From Spirochaetaceae bacterium (lineage in GTDB: Bacteria > Spirochaetota > Spirochaetia > Treponematales > Breznakiellaceae), in the NCBI GenBank assembly GCA_031265015.1, contig JAISDG010000074.1, positions 1 to 33,204 of the forward strand: a stretch of DNA of 33,204 bases, in the 5' to 3' direction. Shown here piece after piece: positions 19,203-27,626 of the stretch. Within the stretch, counting starts at the first letter, position 1; every line of letters starts with the position of its first letter. Under the pieces are notes generated by a model. That model searched no databases and was not told where the DNA came from. It saw nothing but the letters and a program-made list of their open reading frames with translations. Both the position numbers and the translations under genes were made by a program.

Positions 19203-19936
19203 TGGCTCAGAAAAAAATGGGAAAATCCGTCGTTGTTCTGATTGTCCTGGCCGCGGCCCTGGCCGCGCTCTTCGTGGGCAGGAAAATAGCAGCCCGCCAT
19301 TCCCTGGCTGCCCAGATTGCCGCCCTGAGCCCCCGGGGGGCTCCTCCCCAGACCATCGAGGATCTGCGTAAAGCCATATCCCTCTACGAGGCAAAAATCG
19401 AAGGGCATGTTAAAGACGCGGCCCAGACCGGGGTATACTGGAAGATTCTGGGTTCCCGGCTTCTGGACAAAAAGCTTTACGGCGAAGCTCTGGAAGCCCT
19501 GGAAGAAGCGGCCCGGTATTATCCGGAGGATGAAACAATTCAGTATCTTATAGGGGTGTCCGCGGGAAACCTGGCCCCCTCGGAGTACTTTTCTCCCGGG
19601 GAGCAGGAAGAACATTACCGGGTTTCCGAGCAGGCGTACCTGCGGGCCATAGCTGTTGACGGGCGCTACAGCAAGGCCCTCTACGGCCTTTCAGTGCTCT
19701 ACGTGTTTAATCTGAACCGCCCCGCGGATGCGGTTCCGTATATGGAACGGTTTCTGGAGATTAACAAAAACGATACCGACGGAATGTTTGTCCTGGCCGC
19801 GGCCTGCTACATGACGGAACAGTACCAGGCTTCGGTGGAGCTCTACGACCGGATCCTGGGGATCACCAGGGACGCTCAGGTTAAAGAACAGGCGGAACGG
19901 AATAAGCAGCAGGCGATGGATGCGTGGTATGGTTAA
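19202..19936 (+). CDS. Membrane-anchored TPR protein
   Basis: N-terminal TM (VVVLIVLAAALAALFVG) then TPR-like repeats (YGEALEALEEAARYYPEDETIQYLIG...). Confidence 0.8.
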   Translation: MAQKKMGKSVVVLIVLAAALAALFVGRKIAARHSLAAQIAALSPRGAPPQTIEDLRKAISLYEAKIEGHVKDAAQTGVYWKILGSRLLDKKLYGEALEALEEAARYYPEDETIQYLIGVSAGNLAPSEYFSPGEQEEHYRVSEQAYLRAIAVDGRYSKALYGLSVLYVFNLNRPADAVPYMERFLEINKNDTDGMFVLAAACYMTEQYQASVELYDRILGITRDAQVKEQAERNKQQAMDAWYG

Positions 19937-19939
19937 TAT

Positions 19940-20794
19940 ATGAACAGCGCGGGCATGGAAAAATTGTTAGGCATAGTCAGGGTGGAACGGAATACTTCCC
20001 TCTATCCGCCCCTTCTGGGGGAGATCTTCGATCCTCCGGCGGTTCTCTATGTCCGGGGGACCCTGCCCAACCCGGAGCGTCCCGCGGTTGCCCTGGTGGG
20101 CACCCGGTCTCCCAGCCCCGCCGCATGCCGCGAGGCCCTGCGCCTGGGCAGGGAATTTGCCCGCCGGGGAATTACCGTTGTTTCCGGCCTTGCCCTGGGA
20201 ATTGACGCCCTGGCCCACCGGGGTTGTCTGGACGGGGGCGGCTCCACCGTCGCGGTGCTGGGTTCCTCGGTGGACGAGGTCTACCCCGCGTCAAACCGGT
20301 CCCTGGCCCGGCGTATTCTGGAAAACGGCGGCGCCCTTGTCAGCGAGTACCCCTGCGGAACCAAGCCCCGCAAGTGGTTCTTCCCCCAGCGGAACCGGAT
20401 CATTTCCGGTTTCGCCCGGGGTACGGTGATTGTGGAGGCCCCCGCTTCTTCCGGCGCCCTGTATACCGGGCAGTTTGCCCTGGAACAGGGGCGGGATTTG
20501 TTTGTAGCCTCCTCGGGGGTTTCTTCCCCCCTGGGGGAAGGAACCAGGCGGCTGGCCGCGGAGGGCTGCCGGATTATTTCCGCCGCGGAGGAAGTGTTGA
20601 TCGAGTGGAATATGTCCAAAGCGGATCAGGCCGGGCCGCCGCCGGAGTACGATGCGGCCTGCCCGGGCGCGGTTCGGGAAGCGGTTCTTTCCGGACACGG
20701 GACCTCGGGCGCTGTTCGGACAGCGGCCTCTGGATACGCCGGCGCGGTTCAGACAGGGCTGGCGGATTCACTGCGGCAGGAATTGGGGCTTTAA
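19940..20794 (+). CDS. dprA: DNA-processing protein DprA (Smf)
   Basis: ALVGTRSPS, VSGLALGIDALAHRGCL, SEYPCGTKPRKWFFPQRNRIISG. Confidence 0.95.
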   Translation: MNSAGMEKLLGIVRVERNTSLYPPLLGEIFDPPAVLYVRGTLPNPERPAVALVGTRSPSPAACREALRLGREFARRGITVVSGLALGIDALAHRGCLDGGGSTVAVLGSSVDEVYPASNRSLARRILENGGALVSEYPCGTKPRKWFFPQRNRIISGFARGTVIVEAPASSGALYTGQFALEQGRDLFVASSGVSSPLGEGTRRLAAEGCRIISAAEEVLIEWNMSKADQAGPPPEYDAACPGAVREAVLSGHGTSGAVRTAASGYAGAVQTGLADSLRQELGL

Positions 20795-20805
20795 CGCAAG
20801 AGGTA

Positions 20806-23091
20806 ATGATGAAAACAGCAAAGAAGCCGGTAGAAGAAAAGAAAGAGGCCATAACGAAAACCGCAACGAAAACCGCCGCCGGCCGTAAGGGGGCCGCAAA
20901 AAAAACCGTCGAAAAGACCCGGAAAATTCTCGTCATCGTCGAATCTCCCGCCAAGGCCAAAACGATTGAAAAATACCTGGGCCCCGCCTACAGCGTCAAG
21001 GCTTCCATGGGACATCTTATTGATCTTCCAAAGTCCCGGACCGCCATTGACGTGGACCATGAATTTGAGCCCGAGTACATTACCGTCCGGGGCAGGGCAA
21101 AACTTTTGAAGGGACTTCAGGGGGACGCGAAAAAATCGGATGAAGTTCTCCTGGCCAGTGATAATGACCGGGAGGGGGAAGCCATTGCCTGGCACCTGCG
21201 AAACGCGATCAGCGCCAAGACAAGCAAGGTTCCCATTAAACGGATTACTTTTAACGAGATTACTCCCCAGGCCATTAAGGATGCGGTGAATAATCCGGCG
21301 GATATTGACGAGGCCAAGGTCAACGCCCAAAAGGCCCGGCGGGTTTTGGATCGCCTGGTGGGGTACAACCTTTCGCCCCTGCTCTGGAAAAAGGTCAAGA
21401 ACGGCCTTTCCGCGGGAAGGGTCCAGTCGGTGGCCCTCAGGCTTATCTGTGAACGGGAAAAGGAAGCGGAATCCTTTATCCCCGAAGAATACTGGACCCT
21501 GGAGGCGGACTTTAAATCCGAAAACCGCCAGTCGGTCTTTACCGCCCAGCTGGTATCCTGGCAGGGTAAAAAGCCGGAACTTCCCGGCGAGGAAGCGGTA
21601 AACAAACTTGTGGCCGCCCTCTCGAATTCCGAATGTTCCGTGGCGGATATCCGGGAAACGGAAAAAACCGTCAGGCCCCGGCCCCCTTTTACCACCTCCC
21701 AGCTGCAGCAGACCGCCGCGAACCGCCTGGGCTATACCAGCAAAAAAACCATGCAGATTGCCCAGCAGCTGTACGAAGGGGTCAATATAGGCGAAGGCCG
21801 GGTGGGGCTTATCACCTATATGCGGACCGATTCGGTCCGGGTTTCCCGGCTTGCCCTCGACGAAGTCCGGGAGTGGATCGGTGATAATTATCCGGATGAT
21901 TTGCCGCCGGAAGCGGTGGAATATTCGGTGGGAAAGAAAGCCCAGGACGCCCATGAGGCAATCCGGCCCACCTATGTGTCCTATACGCCCGATTCGATCA
22001 AGGATTCCCTTTCCAGGGATCAGCTGCGGCTCTACACAATCATCTGGGAACGCTTTGTGGCCTGCCAGATGAAAAACGCCAGGACCAAAACGGTGAGCAT
22101 TGATATTGCCGCGGCCGTTCCCCGGGAAGCCGGAGGAGGGGAGGGGATCTTCCGGGTATCGGGAACCAGGATAACCGAACGGGGCTTTTACCAGGTGATA
22201 AAACTCCTGGCTTCCAAGGAAGAGAAGGGGAGTCCCGTGCCTTTGCTAAAAAAGGGGGAAAAGCTAAGGGCGGAAAAATTCTATCCCGAACAGCACTTTA
22301 CCCAGGGCCCCCCCCGGTATACCGACGCCTCCATTGTCAAGATCCTGGAAGAAAAAGGTATAGGCCGGCCCTCTACCTATGCTCCCATCATTTCTGTTTT
22401 GCTGGACCGGTACTATGTTACCCGGTCCAACAAACAGCTGGTTCCCACCCTGCTGGGCAGGATGATCAGCGATATGCTCAGCGAATACTTTCCCCACGTG
22501 GTGGACACCGCCTTTACTGCGTCCATGGAAACCAAACTGGACGAGGTGGAGGAAAACCGGATCCGCTGGCCTGACATGATCAGGGAATTCTGGGATCCCT
22601 TCAAGGACCGGGTGGACGAAGTGGGCAAGACCCTGGAATCCTACAAGGGAACCCTGGACGAACCCACCGATTACGTGTGCGAAAAATGCGGTAAGCCCAT
22701 GGTGAAAAAACTGGGGCGCTTTGGTTTCTTCCTGGCCTGCTCCGGTTTTCCCGATTGTAAAAATACCCGGTCCATACCCCTGGCGGTGTGCCCTAAATGC
22801 GGGGGCGATGTCGTGGCCCGCAAGACCAGGGGCAGGGGCAAGGAATTTTACGGCTGCGCCAATTATCCCGAATGTGATTTTATCAGCCACTACAAGCCCC
22901 TTAACCAGAATTGTCCCAAATGCGGCCGGTTTCTGGTGGAAAAATACGACAAACGGAACGGAAGCCACAAGGCCTGCATTAACCCGGACTGTGATTATCT
23001 TCACAGCGCCGAGGACGAAGAAACGCCCGCCGTAAACGCCGCCTCGGAAACCGGCGCGGCGGCCCCGGAAAAGGAAGGATCCCGTGGTTAG
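20806..23091 (+). CDS. topA: DNA topoisomerase I with lysine-rich N-terminal tail and three C-terminal zinc ribbons
   Basis: ILVIVESPAKAKTIEKYLG, DNDREGEAIAWHL, GLITYMRTDS, CEKCGKPM/CPKCGGDV/CPKCGRFL ribbons. Confidence 0.97.
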   Translation: MMKTAKKPVEEKKEAITKTATKTAAGRKGAAKKTVEKTRKILVIVESPAKAKTIEKYLGPAYSVKASMGHLIDLPKSRTAIDVDHEFEPEYITVRGRAKLLKGLQGDAKKSDEVLLASDNDREGEAIAWHLRNAISAKTSKVPIKRITFNEITPQAIKDAVNNPADIDEAKVNAQKARRVLDRLVGYNLSPLLWKKVKNGLSAGRVQSVALRLICEREKEAESFIPEEYWTLEADFKSENRQSVFTAQLVSWQGKKPELPGEEAVNKLVAALSNSECSVADIRETEKTVRPRPPFTTSQLQQTAANRLGYTSKKTMQIAQQLYEGVNIGEGRVGLITYMRTDSVRVSRLALDEVREWIGDNYPDDLPPEAVEYSVGKKAQDAHEAIRPTYVSYTPDSIKDSLSRDQLRLYTIIWERFVACQMKNARTKTVSIDIAAAVPREAGGGEGIFRVSGTRITERGFYQVIKLLASKEEKGSPVPLLKKGEKLRAEKFYPEQHFTQGPPRYTDASIVKILEEKGIGRPSTYAPIISVLLDRYYVTRSNKQLVPTLLGRMISDMLSEYFPHVVDTAFTASMETKLDEVEENRIRWPDMIREFWDPFKDRVDEVGKTLESYKGTLDEPTDYVCEKCGKPMVKKLGRFGFFLACSGFPDCKNTRSIPLAVCPKCGGDVVARKTRGRGKEFYGCANYPECDFISHYKPLNQNCPKCGRFLVEKYDKRNGSHKACINPDCDYLHSAEDEETPAVNAASETGAAAPEKEGSRG

Positions 23092-24109
23092 GCGGAACCG
23101 CCCCGTTCCGGGAACCGGCGCGTCCGCCGGAAACGGCGCTCCGGCCGTTCAGGACAGCGTAAAGGGCGCCGGTGAAACTTTGGATTCCGCCTCCGTGGAC
23201 GCCGTGAACGGCGCGGCCATACAGCGGTATCTGGGCTATCTTAAGGCCGTGCGGAATGTTTCCGGCCGGACTCTGGCCTCCTACGGAACGGACCTGGCCC
23301 GGTTTGCCGCGTACTGCGGCAACTGGGGCATTGCGGCGGAACACGCGGACGGCCGGGCGGTGGAGCATTTTATCGCCGACCTGAGCGCCGAAGGGATTTC
23401 TTCGGTCAGCGTTAACCGGTCTCTTTCTTCGATCCGGGGATTTTACCGCTGGCTTATCCGCACGGGAAAGCGGACGGACGATCCCGCGGCGGCTGTCCGG
23501 AACCTGAAGACCCCCAAAACGCTTCCCGCGTTTTTGTGGGAGGGGGAGATGGCGGCCTTTGCGGAACTTCCCGAAAAGGAAGGGATTTTATGGCCCCTCC
23601 GGGACAAGGCCCTGATTCTGGCCATGTATTCGGCGGGCCTGCGAATTTCGGAACTGGTGTCCCTGTCGGTCGGAGATCTGGAAGCGGACTGCCTGTCCGC
23701 CAAAGTACTGGGCAAAGGCGGCCGGGAACGGTACGTGTTTTTTTCGGATGAAGCGGCCGGGGCCCTGAAGGAATACCTGCCGGCCAGGAGCGGCCGGATA
23801 AAGGCGGAAGCCTCTACGGACAGGCTCTTTATCAACCGCCGGGGGGGGCCGATTTCGGTTCCCGGGGTCCGGTGGATTATCGCCCGTTACGGGGACCGGT
23901 CGGGGCTGGGAAAGCATATCCATCCCCATGCCCTGCGCCACAGTTTTGCCACCCACCTGGTTAATTCGGGCTGTGACGTCCGGCTGGTCCAGGAAATGCT
24001 GGGACACGCCAGCATTTCCACCACCCAGCGCTATACCCACGTGGATATGGAACGGCTGCGGCAGGTTTACATGAAAGCCCACCCCCATGCCGGGGCGGTC
24101 CGCAAATGA
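23084..24109 (+). CDS. XerC/XerD-type tyrosine recombinase (second; GTG start)
   Basis: SAGLRISELVSLS, HPHALRHSFATHLVNSGCDVRLVQEMLGHASISTTQRYTHVD. Confidence 0.94.
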   Translation: MVRRNRPVPGTGASAGNGAPAVQDSVKGAGETLDSASVDAVNGAAIQRYLGYLKAVRNVSGRTLASYGTDLARFAAYCGNWGIAAEHADGRAVEHFIADLSAEGISSVSVNRSLSSIRGFYRWLIRTGKRTDDPAAAVRNLKTPKTLPAFLWEGEMAAFAELPEKEGILWPLRDKALILAMYSAGLRISELVSLSVGDLEADCLSAKVLGKGGRERYVFFSDEAAGALKEYLPARSGRIKAEASTDRLFINRRGGPISVPGVRWIIARYGDRSGLGKHIHPHALRHSFATHLVNSGCDVRLVQEMLGHASISTTQRYTHVDMERLRQVYMKAHPHAGAVRK

Positions 24110-24130
24110 ACGGGTTACGGGAGTAAAATT

Positions 24131-24679
24131 ATGAGGGAAGTGAAGATCCTGTCCACCACCGTACTGGCGGTACGGCGGAACGGAAATGTGGCAATGGCCG
24201 GCGACGGCCAGGTAACGTTAGGCGAAACGGTGGTAAAGAACAACGCCCGCAAGGTCCGCCGGCTCTGGGACGGCAAAGTCCTCTGCGGGTTTGCGGGGGC
24301 CACCGCCGACGCCTTTACCCTTTTTGACCGCTTTGAAAGCAAGCTGAAGGAATATTCCGGGGACCTGGCCCGGTCGGCGGTGGAGCTGGCCAAGGACTGG
24401 CGGACCGACAGGGCCCTGCGCCGGCTGGAGGCGATGCTCCTGACCGCGGATTTAAGCAAGACCCTGCTTGTTTCCGGCACCGGCGACGTGATAGAACCCG
24501 CGGGGGATGTGCTGGCCATCGGTTCCGGGGGAAACTACGCTTATGCCGCGGCCCTGGCCTACTTAAACGGCAGCGATCTTGATGCGGCGGAGATAGCAAA
24601 ACGGAGCCTTGAAATTGCGGGGGATATCTGCATTTATACCAACAATGTGATCACACTGGAAGAATTAAAGGGGGCTTGA
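24131..24679 (+). CDS. hslV: ATP-dependent protease subunit HslV
   Basis: [37 protein letters not shown]; paired with hslU. Confidence 0.97.
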   Translation: MREVKILSTTVLAVRRNGNVAMAGDGQVTLGETVVKNNARKVRRLWDGKVLCGFAGATADAFTLFDRFESKLKEYSGDLARSAVELAKDWRTDRALRRLEAMLLTADLSKTLLVSGTGDVIEPAGDVLAIGSGGNYAYAAALAYLNGSDLDAAEIAKRSLEIAGDICIYTNNVITLEELKGA

Positions 24680-24681
24680 CC

Positions 24682-26277
24682 ATGAATACTGCGGATAAAA
24701 ATCTGGACCGCCTGACCCCAAAGGAAATTGTGGCGGAACTGGATAAATATATTGTGGGCCAGAAGAAGGCCAAACGGGCGGTGGCGGTGGCCCTGCGGAA
24801 CCGGATCCGGCGGATCAAACTGGACCCGGAAATGAGGGAAGACATCGCTCCCAAAAACATCCTCATGATAGGGCCTACGGGGGTGGGAAAAACCGAAATA
24901 GCCCGGCGGCTTGCCAGGCTTGTCAATTCTCCCTTTATCAAAGTAGAGGCCACCAAATATACCGAAGTGGGCTATGTGGGCCGGGATGTGGAATCCATGA
25001 TCCGGGACCTGATGTCCGCGGGAATCCAGATGGTCAAGAGCGAAATGCAGCAGTCGGTGAACGCCGAGGCGGAACGGCGGGCGGAAGAAGCGCTGCTGGA
25101 TCTTCTGGTACCCCGGCCCGCCAAAAAAAAGGACAAGGCTTCCGCTTTTAGTGGAGGCCAGGATACCGCCTTTAGCGGAAACCAGGGTTCCAAAGCTCCG
25201 CCGGGGCCGGTGATCCGGCCCGTGGGCGCGTTTTCTTTTAACGGCGACAACGGCCAGGGAATTATGGGTACCGCCATACAAGTGGGCATACCCCTGGTCC
25301 GGCAATCCGGCGCGAAAGAGCCTTCTGACGGCGTGTCCGGACCGGAACCCTCCGCCGGGGCGGCGATCCCCGGGGCGCCGGAAAAACCCCCGGTGGATCA
25401 TACCAGGGAAAAATTCCGGGCCTGGCTGCGGGAAGGCAAACTGGAAGACGGAACCGTGGAACTTGACGTAAGCCAGGCTCCCCAGTTTCCCGTCTTCGAA
25501 ATGACCGGCGGAGGCATGGAAGACATTATGTCCAGCATTTCCGGGGGCCTGGCGGGAATGATGGACGGCAATAAAAAGAAAAGGGTGGTAACCGTTAAAC
25601 GGGCCAGGGAAATCCTGATTGCCGAAGAAACGGAAAAGCTTATCGACCGGGACCGGGTCAGCGACGAAGCCCGGAAACGGGTGGAAGAAACGGGAATCGT
25701 ATTTATCGATGAAATCGACAAGATCGCCGTCCGGGGAGACCGGGGCGGAGGCCCCGACGTATCCCGGGAAGGGGTGCAGCGGGACATTCTTCCCATTGTG
25801 GAGGGGGCCACGGTCAGTACCAAGTGGGGGACGGTGGATACCAGCCATATCCTCTTTATCGCCGCGGGAGCCTTTAACGTGAGCAAGCCTTCGGACCTGA
25901 TTCCCGAACTCCAGGGCCGTTTTCCCCTGCGGGTGGAACTGGATTCCCTGGGAAAGGAAGAATTTTTGCGGATCCTGACGGAGCCGAAAAACGCCCTGAC
26001 CCGGCAGTACCGGGATTTGCTTGCCACGGAAAACGTGGAAATCGATTTTACCGGGGAAGCCGTACAGCGTCTGGCGGCCCTGGCGGCGGAGGTAAACGCC
26101 AGGCTGGAAAATATCGGCGCCCGGCGGCTCCATACGATCATGGAAGCCCTGCTGGAAGAGCTGTCCTTTGACGCGCCGGACATAGCCCCCGCGAAGGTAC
26201 GCATCACCGGGGACTATGTCAATGAAAAACTTGCCGATTTGGCCATGGATCAGGATCTGGGCCGCTATATCCTGTAA
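24682..26277 (+). CDS. hslU: ATP-dependent protease ATPase subunit HslU with expanded I-domain
   Basis: LTPKEIVAELDKYIVGQKKAKRAVAVALRNR, GPTGVGKTEIARRLA, GIVFIDEIDKIA. Confidence 0.97.
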   Translation: MNTADKNLDRLTPKEIVAELDKYIVGQKKAKRAVAVALRNRIRRIKLDPEMREDIAPKNILMIGPTGVGKTEIARRLARLVNSPFIKVEATKYTEVGYVGRDVESMIRDLMSAGIQMVKSEMQQSVNAEAERRAEEALLDLLVPRPAKKKDKASAFSGGQDTAFSGNQGSKAPPGPVIRPVGAFSFNGDNGQGIMGTAIQVGIPLVRQSGAKEPSDGVSGPEPSAGAAIPGAPEKPPVDHTREKFRAWLREGKLEDGTVELDVSQAPQFPVFEMTGGGMEDIMSSISGGLAGMMDGNKKKRVVTVKRAREILIAEETEKLIDRDRVSDEARKRVEETGIVFIDEIDKIAVRGDRGGGPDVSREGVQRDILPIVEGATVSTKWGTVDTSHILFIAAGAFNVSKPSDLIPELQGRFPLRVELDSLGKEEFLRILTEPKNALTRQYRDLLATENVEIDFTGEAVQRLAALAAEVNARLENIGARRLHTIMEALLEELSFDAPDIAPAKVRITGDYVNEKLADLAMDQDLGRYIL

Positions 26278-26324
26278 AGCGAAAACAGGAAAAGGCCGAT
26301 GATAACAAGAGAGGTGGGAATAGG

Positions 26325-26738
26325 ATGAATAATTTTTCACGGACCCTGGATTTGCTGAACAAGGCCATGGACGTGGGGGTTTTAAGGGATTCGGTTTATG
26401 CCGATAACCTGGCCAACAAGGATATACCCAACTGGAAACGGACGGAAGTCAACTTTGAATCGGAACTGAAAAAGGCAATCCGGTCGGAGGACTATAAGCC
26501 CCAGTTCGAAATGGCCCGCGGCGATCCCCGGCACGTGTCCAACTGGACCCGGATGGATTACGGGAATGTCCAGCCCCGGCGGGTGCTGGATTATCTTTCC
26601 ACCTACAACAACAACGGAAACAACGTGGATCCGGACGAAGAGTTTACCAAAATTCTGAAGAACCAGCTCCAGTACACCATATACGCCCACGCGGCGGCGT
26701 TTGAATACGGCCAGGTAAGCCTGGTATTAAGGGCATAA
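26325..26738 (+). CDS. flgB: Flagellar basal-body rod protein FlgB
   Basis: YADNLANKDIPNWKRTEVNFESEL; gene order. Confidence 0.95.
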   Translation: MNNFSRTLDLLNKAMDVGVLRDSVYADNLANKDIPNWKRTEVNFESELKKAIRSEDYKPQFEMARGDPRHVSNWTRMDYGNVQPRRVLDYLSTYNNNGNNVDPDEEFTKILKNQLQYTIYAHAAAFEYGQVSLVLRA

Positions 26739-26750
26739 TAAGGACATACC

Positions 26751-27215
26751 ATGGGACTTTTTTCATCGATTAACATTGCGTCCACCGGCATGAGCGCCCA
26801 GCGGGCCAGGCTTGACGTGATTGCCGACAATATGGCAAACGTCAATACCACCAGTACCAACGAAGGGGGCCCCTACAGAAGAACCAGGGTGATCATGAAG
26901 CCCAGGGTGGAACAGCCCTACTGGCGTTCCCCCTTTCTTCCCCAAATGCTGGACAACGGACCGGGCCGGGGAGTCCGGGTGACGGGCATGGAAAAAGATT
27001 TTTCCACGGAGCTCCGCAAGGTCTACGATCCAACCCATCCCCACGCGATAGTGGCGGAAGGTCCCGACCAGGGGTATGTGTACTATCCCAACGTGAACGT
27101 GATCAACGAAATGGCGGACATGATCGAAGCGGGCCGGATGTACGAGGCCAACGCCCAGGTGGTGGAAGGCTATAAGTCGATGTTTCAGAAAGCCCTGGAA
27201 ATAGGGGGGAGGTAG
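26751..27215 (+). CDS. flgC: Flagellar basal-body rod protein FlgC
   Basis: STGMSAQRARLDVIADNMANVNTT ... YEANAQVVEGYKSMFQKALEIG. Confidence 0.96.
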   Translation: MGLFSSINIASTGMSAQRARLDVIADNMANVNTTSTNEGGPYRRTRVIMKPRVEQPYWRSPFLPQMLDNGPGRGVRVTGMEKDFSTELRKVYDPTHPHAIVAEGPDQGYVYYPNVNVINEMADMIEAGRMYEANAQVVEGYKSMFQKALEIGGR

Positions 27216-27220
27216 AATAG

Positions 27221-27604
27221 ATGACCATTCAGCCGCAGTATTTTAGCCCGGTACCCATGCCCCGGGTTCCCGCTTCCCTGCCCGACATGAGGCCCAGGGT
27301 GCTTAACGGGGAATTGTACAACGGATCCGGCGAAGGCATCGCCCGCCTGGGCCAGGCCCTGGGCGCGGAGGGCGTGATGCGGGACGGCCTGTTCGGCGAC
27401 ACCATGCTTAAGGCCCTGGACAAGGTAAGCGATTACCAGATGCAGGCGGAGTACATCCACCAGCAGGCGATCATCGATCCCGAATCCGTGGACGTTCATC
27501 AGATCACCGATGCCGAGGCCCGGGCAAGCATGTCGCTGAATATTACCCGGACCATTCTGAACCGCATTGTTCAGTCCTGGAAGGACATTATTAATACGCG
27601 ATAA
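27221..27604 (+). CDS. fliE: Flagellar hook-basal body protein FliE
   Basis: C-terminal VDVHQITDAEARASMSLNITRTILNRIVQSWKDI; between flgC and fliF. Confidence 0.9.
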   Translation: MTIQPQYFSPVPMPRVPASLPDMRPRVLNGELYNGSGEGIARLGQALGAEGVMRDGLFGDTMLKALDKVSDYQMQAEYIHQQAIIDPESVDVHQITDAEARASMSLNITRTILNRIVQSWKDIINTR

Positions 27605-27626
27605 TCCAGCTATATAGGGGGGGGAC

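Noticed and set aside
20791-21954. 387-aa antisense ORF within topA
   Set aside because: Overlaps the conserved TOPRIM and core domains; no independent evidence of coding.
18270-24109. Integrated mobile element bounded by the two tyrosine recombinases
   Set aside because: Genes between them (TPR, dprA, topA) are housekeeping and tightly overlapped; no attachment repeats or cargo seen, and the recombinases resemble XerC/D.
24634-26340. 568-aa open frame antisense to hslU (and part of hslV)
   Set aside because: Overlaps clear HslU coding sequence; high-GC codon bias commonly leaves an open antisense frame. No recognisable domain.
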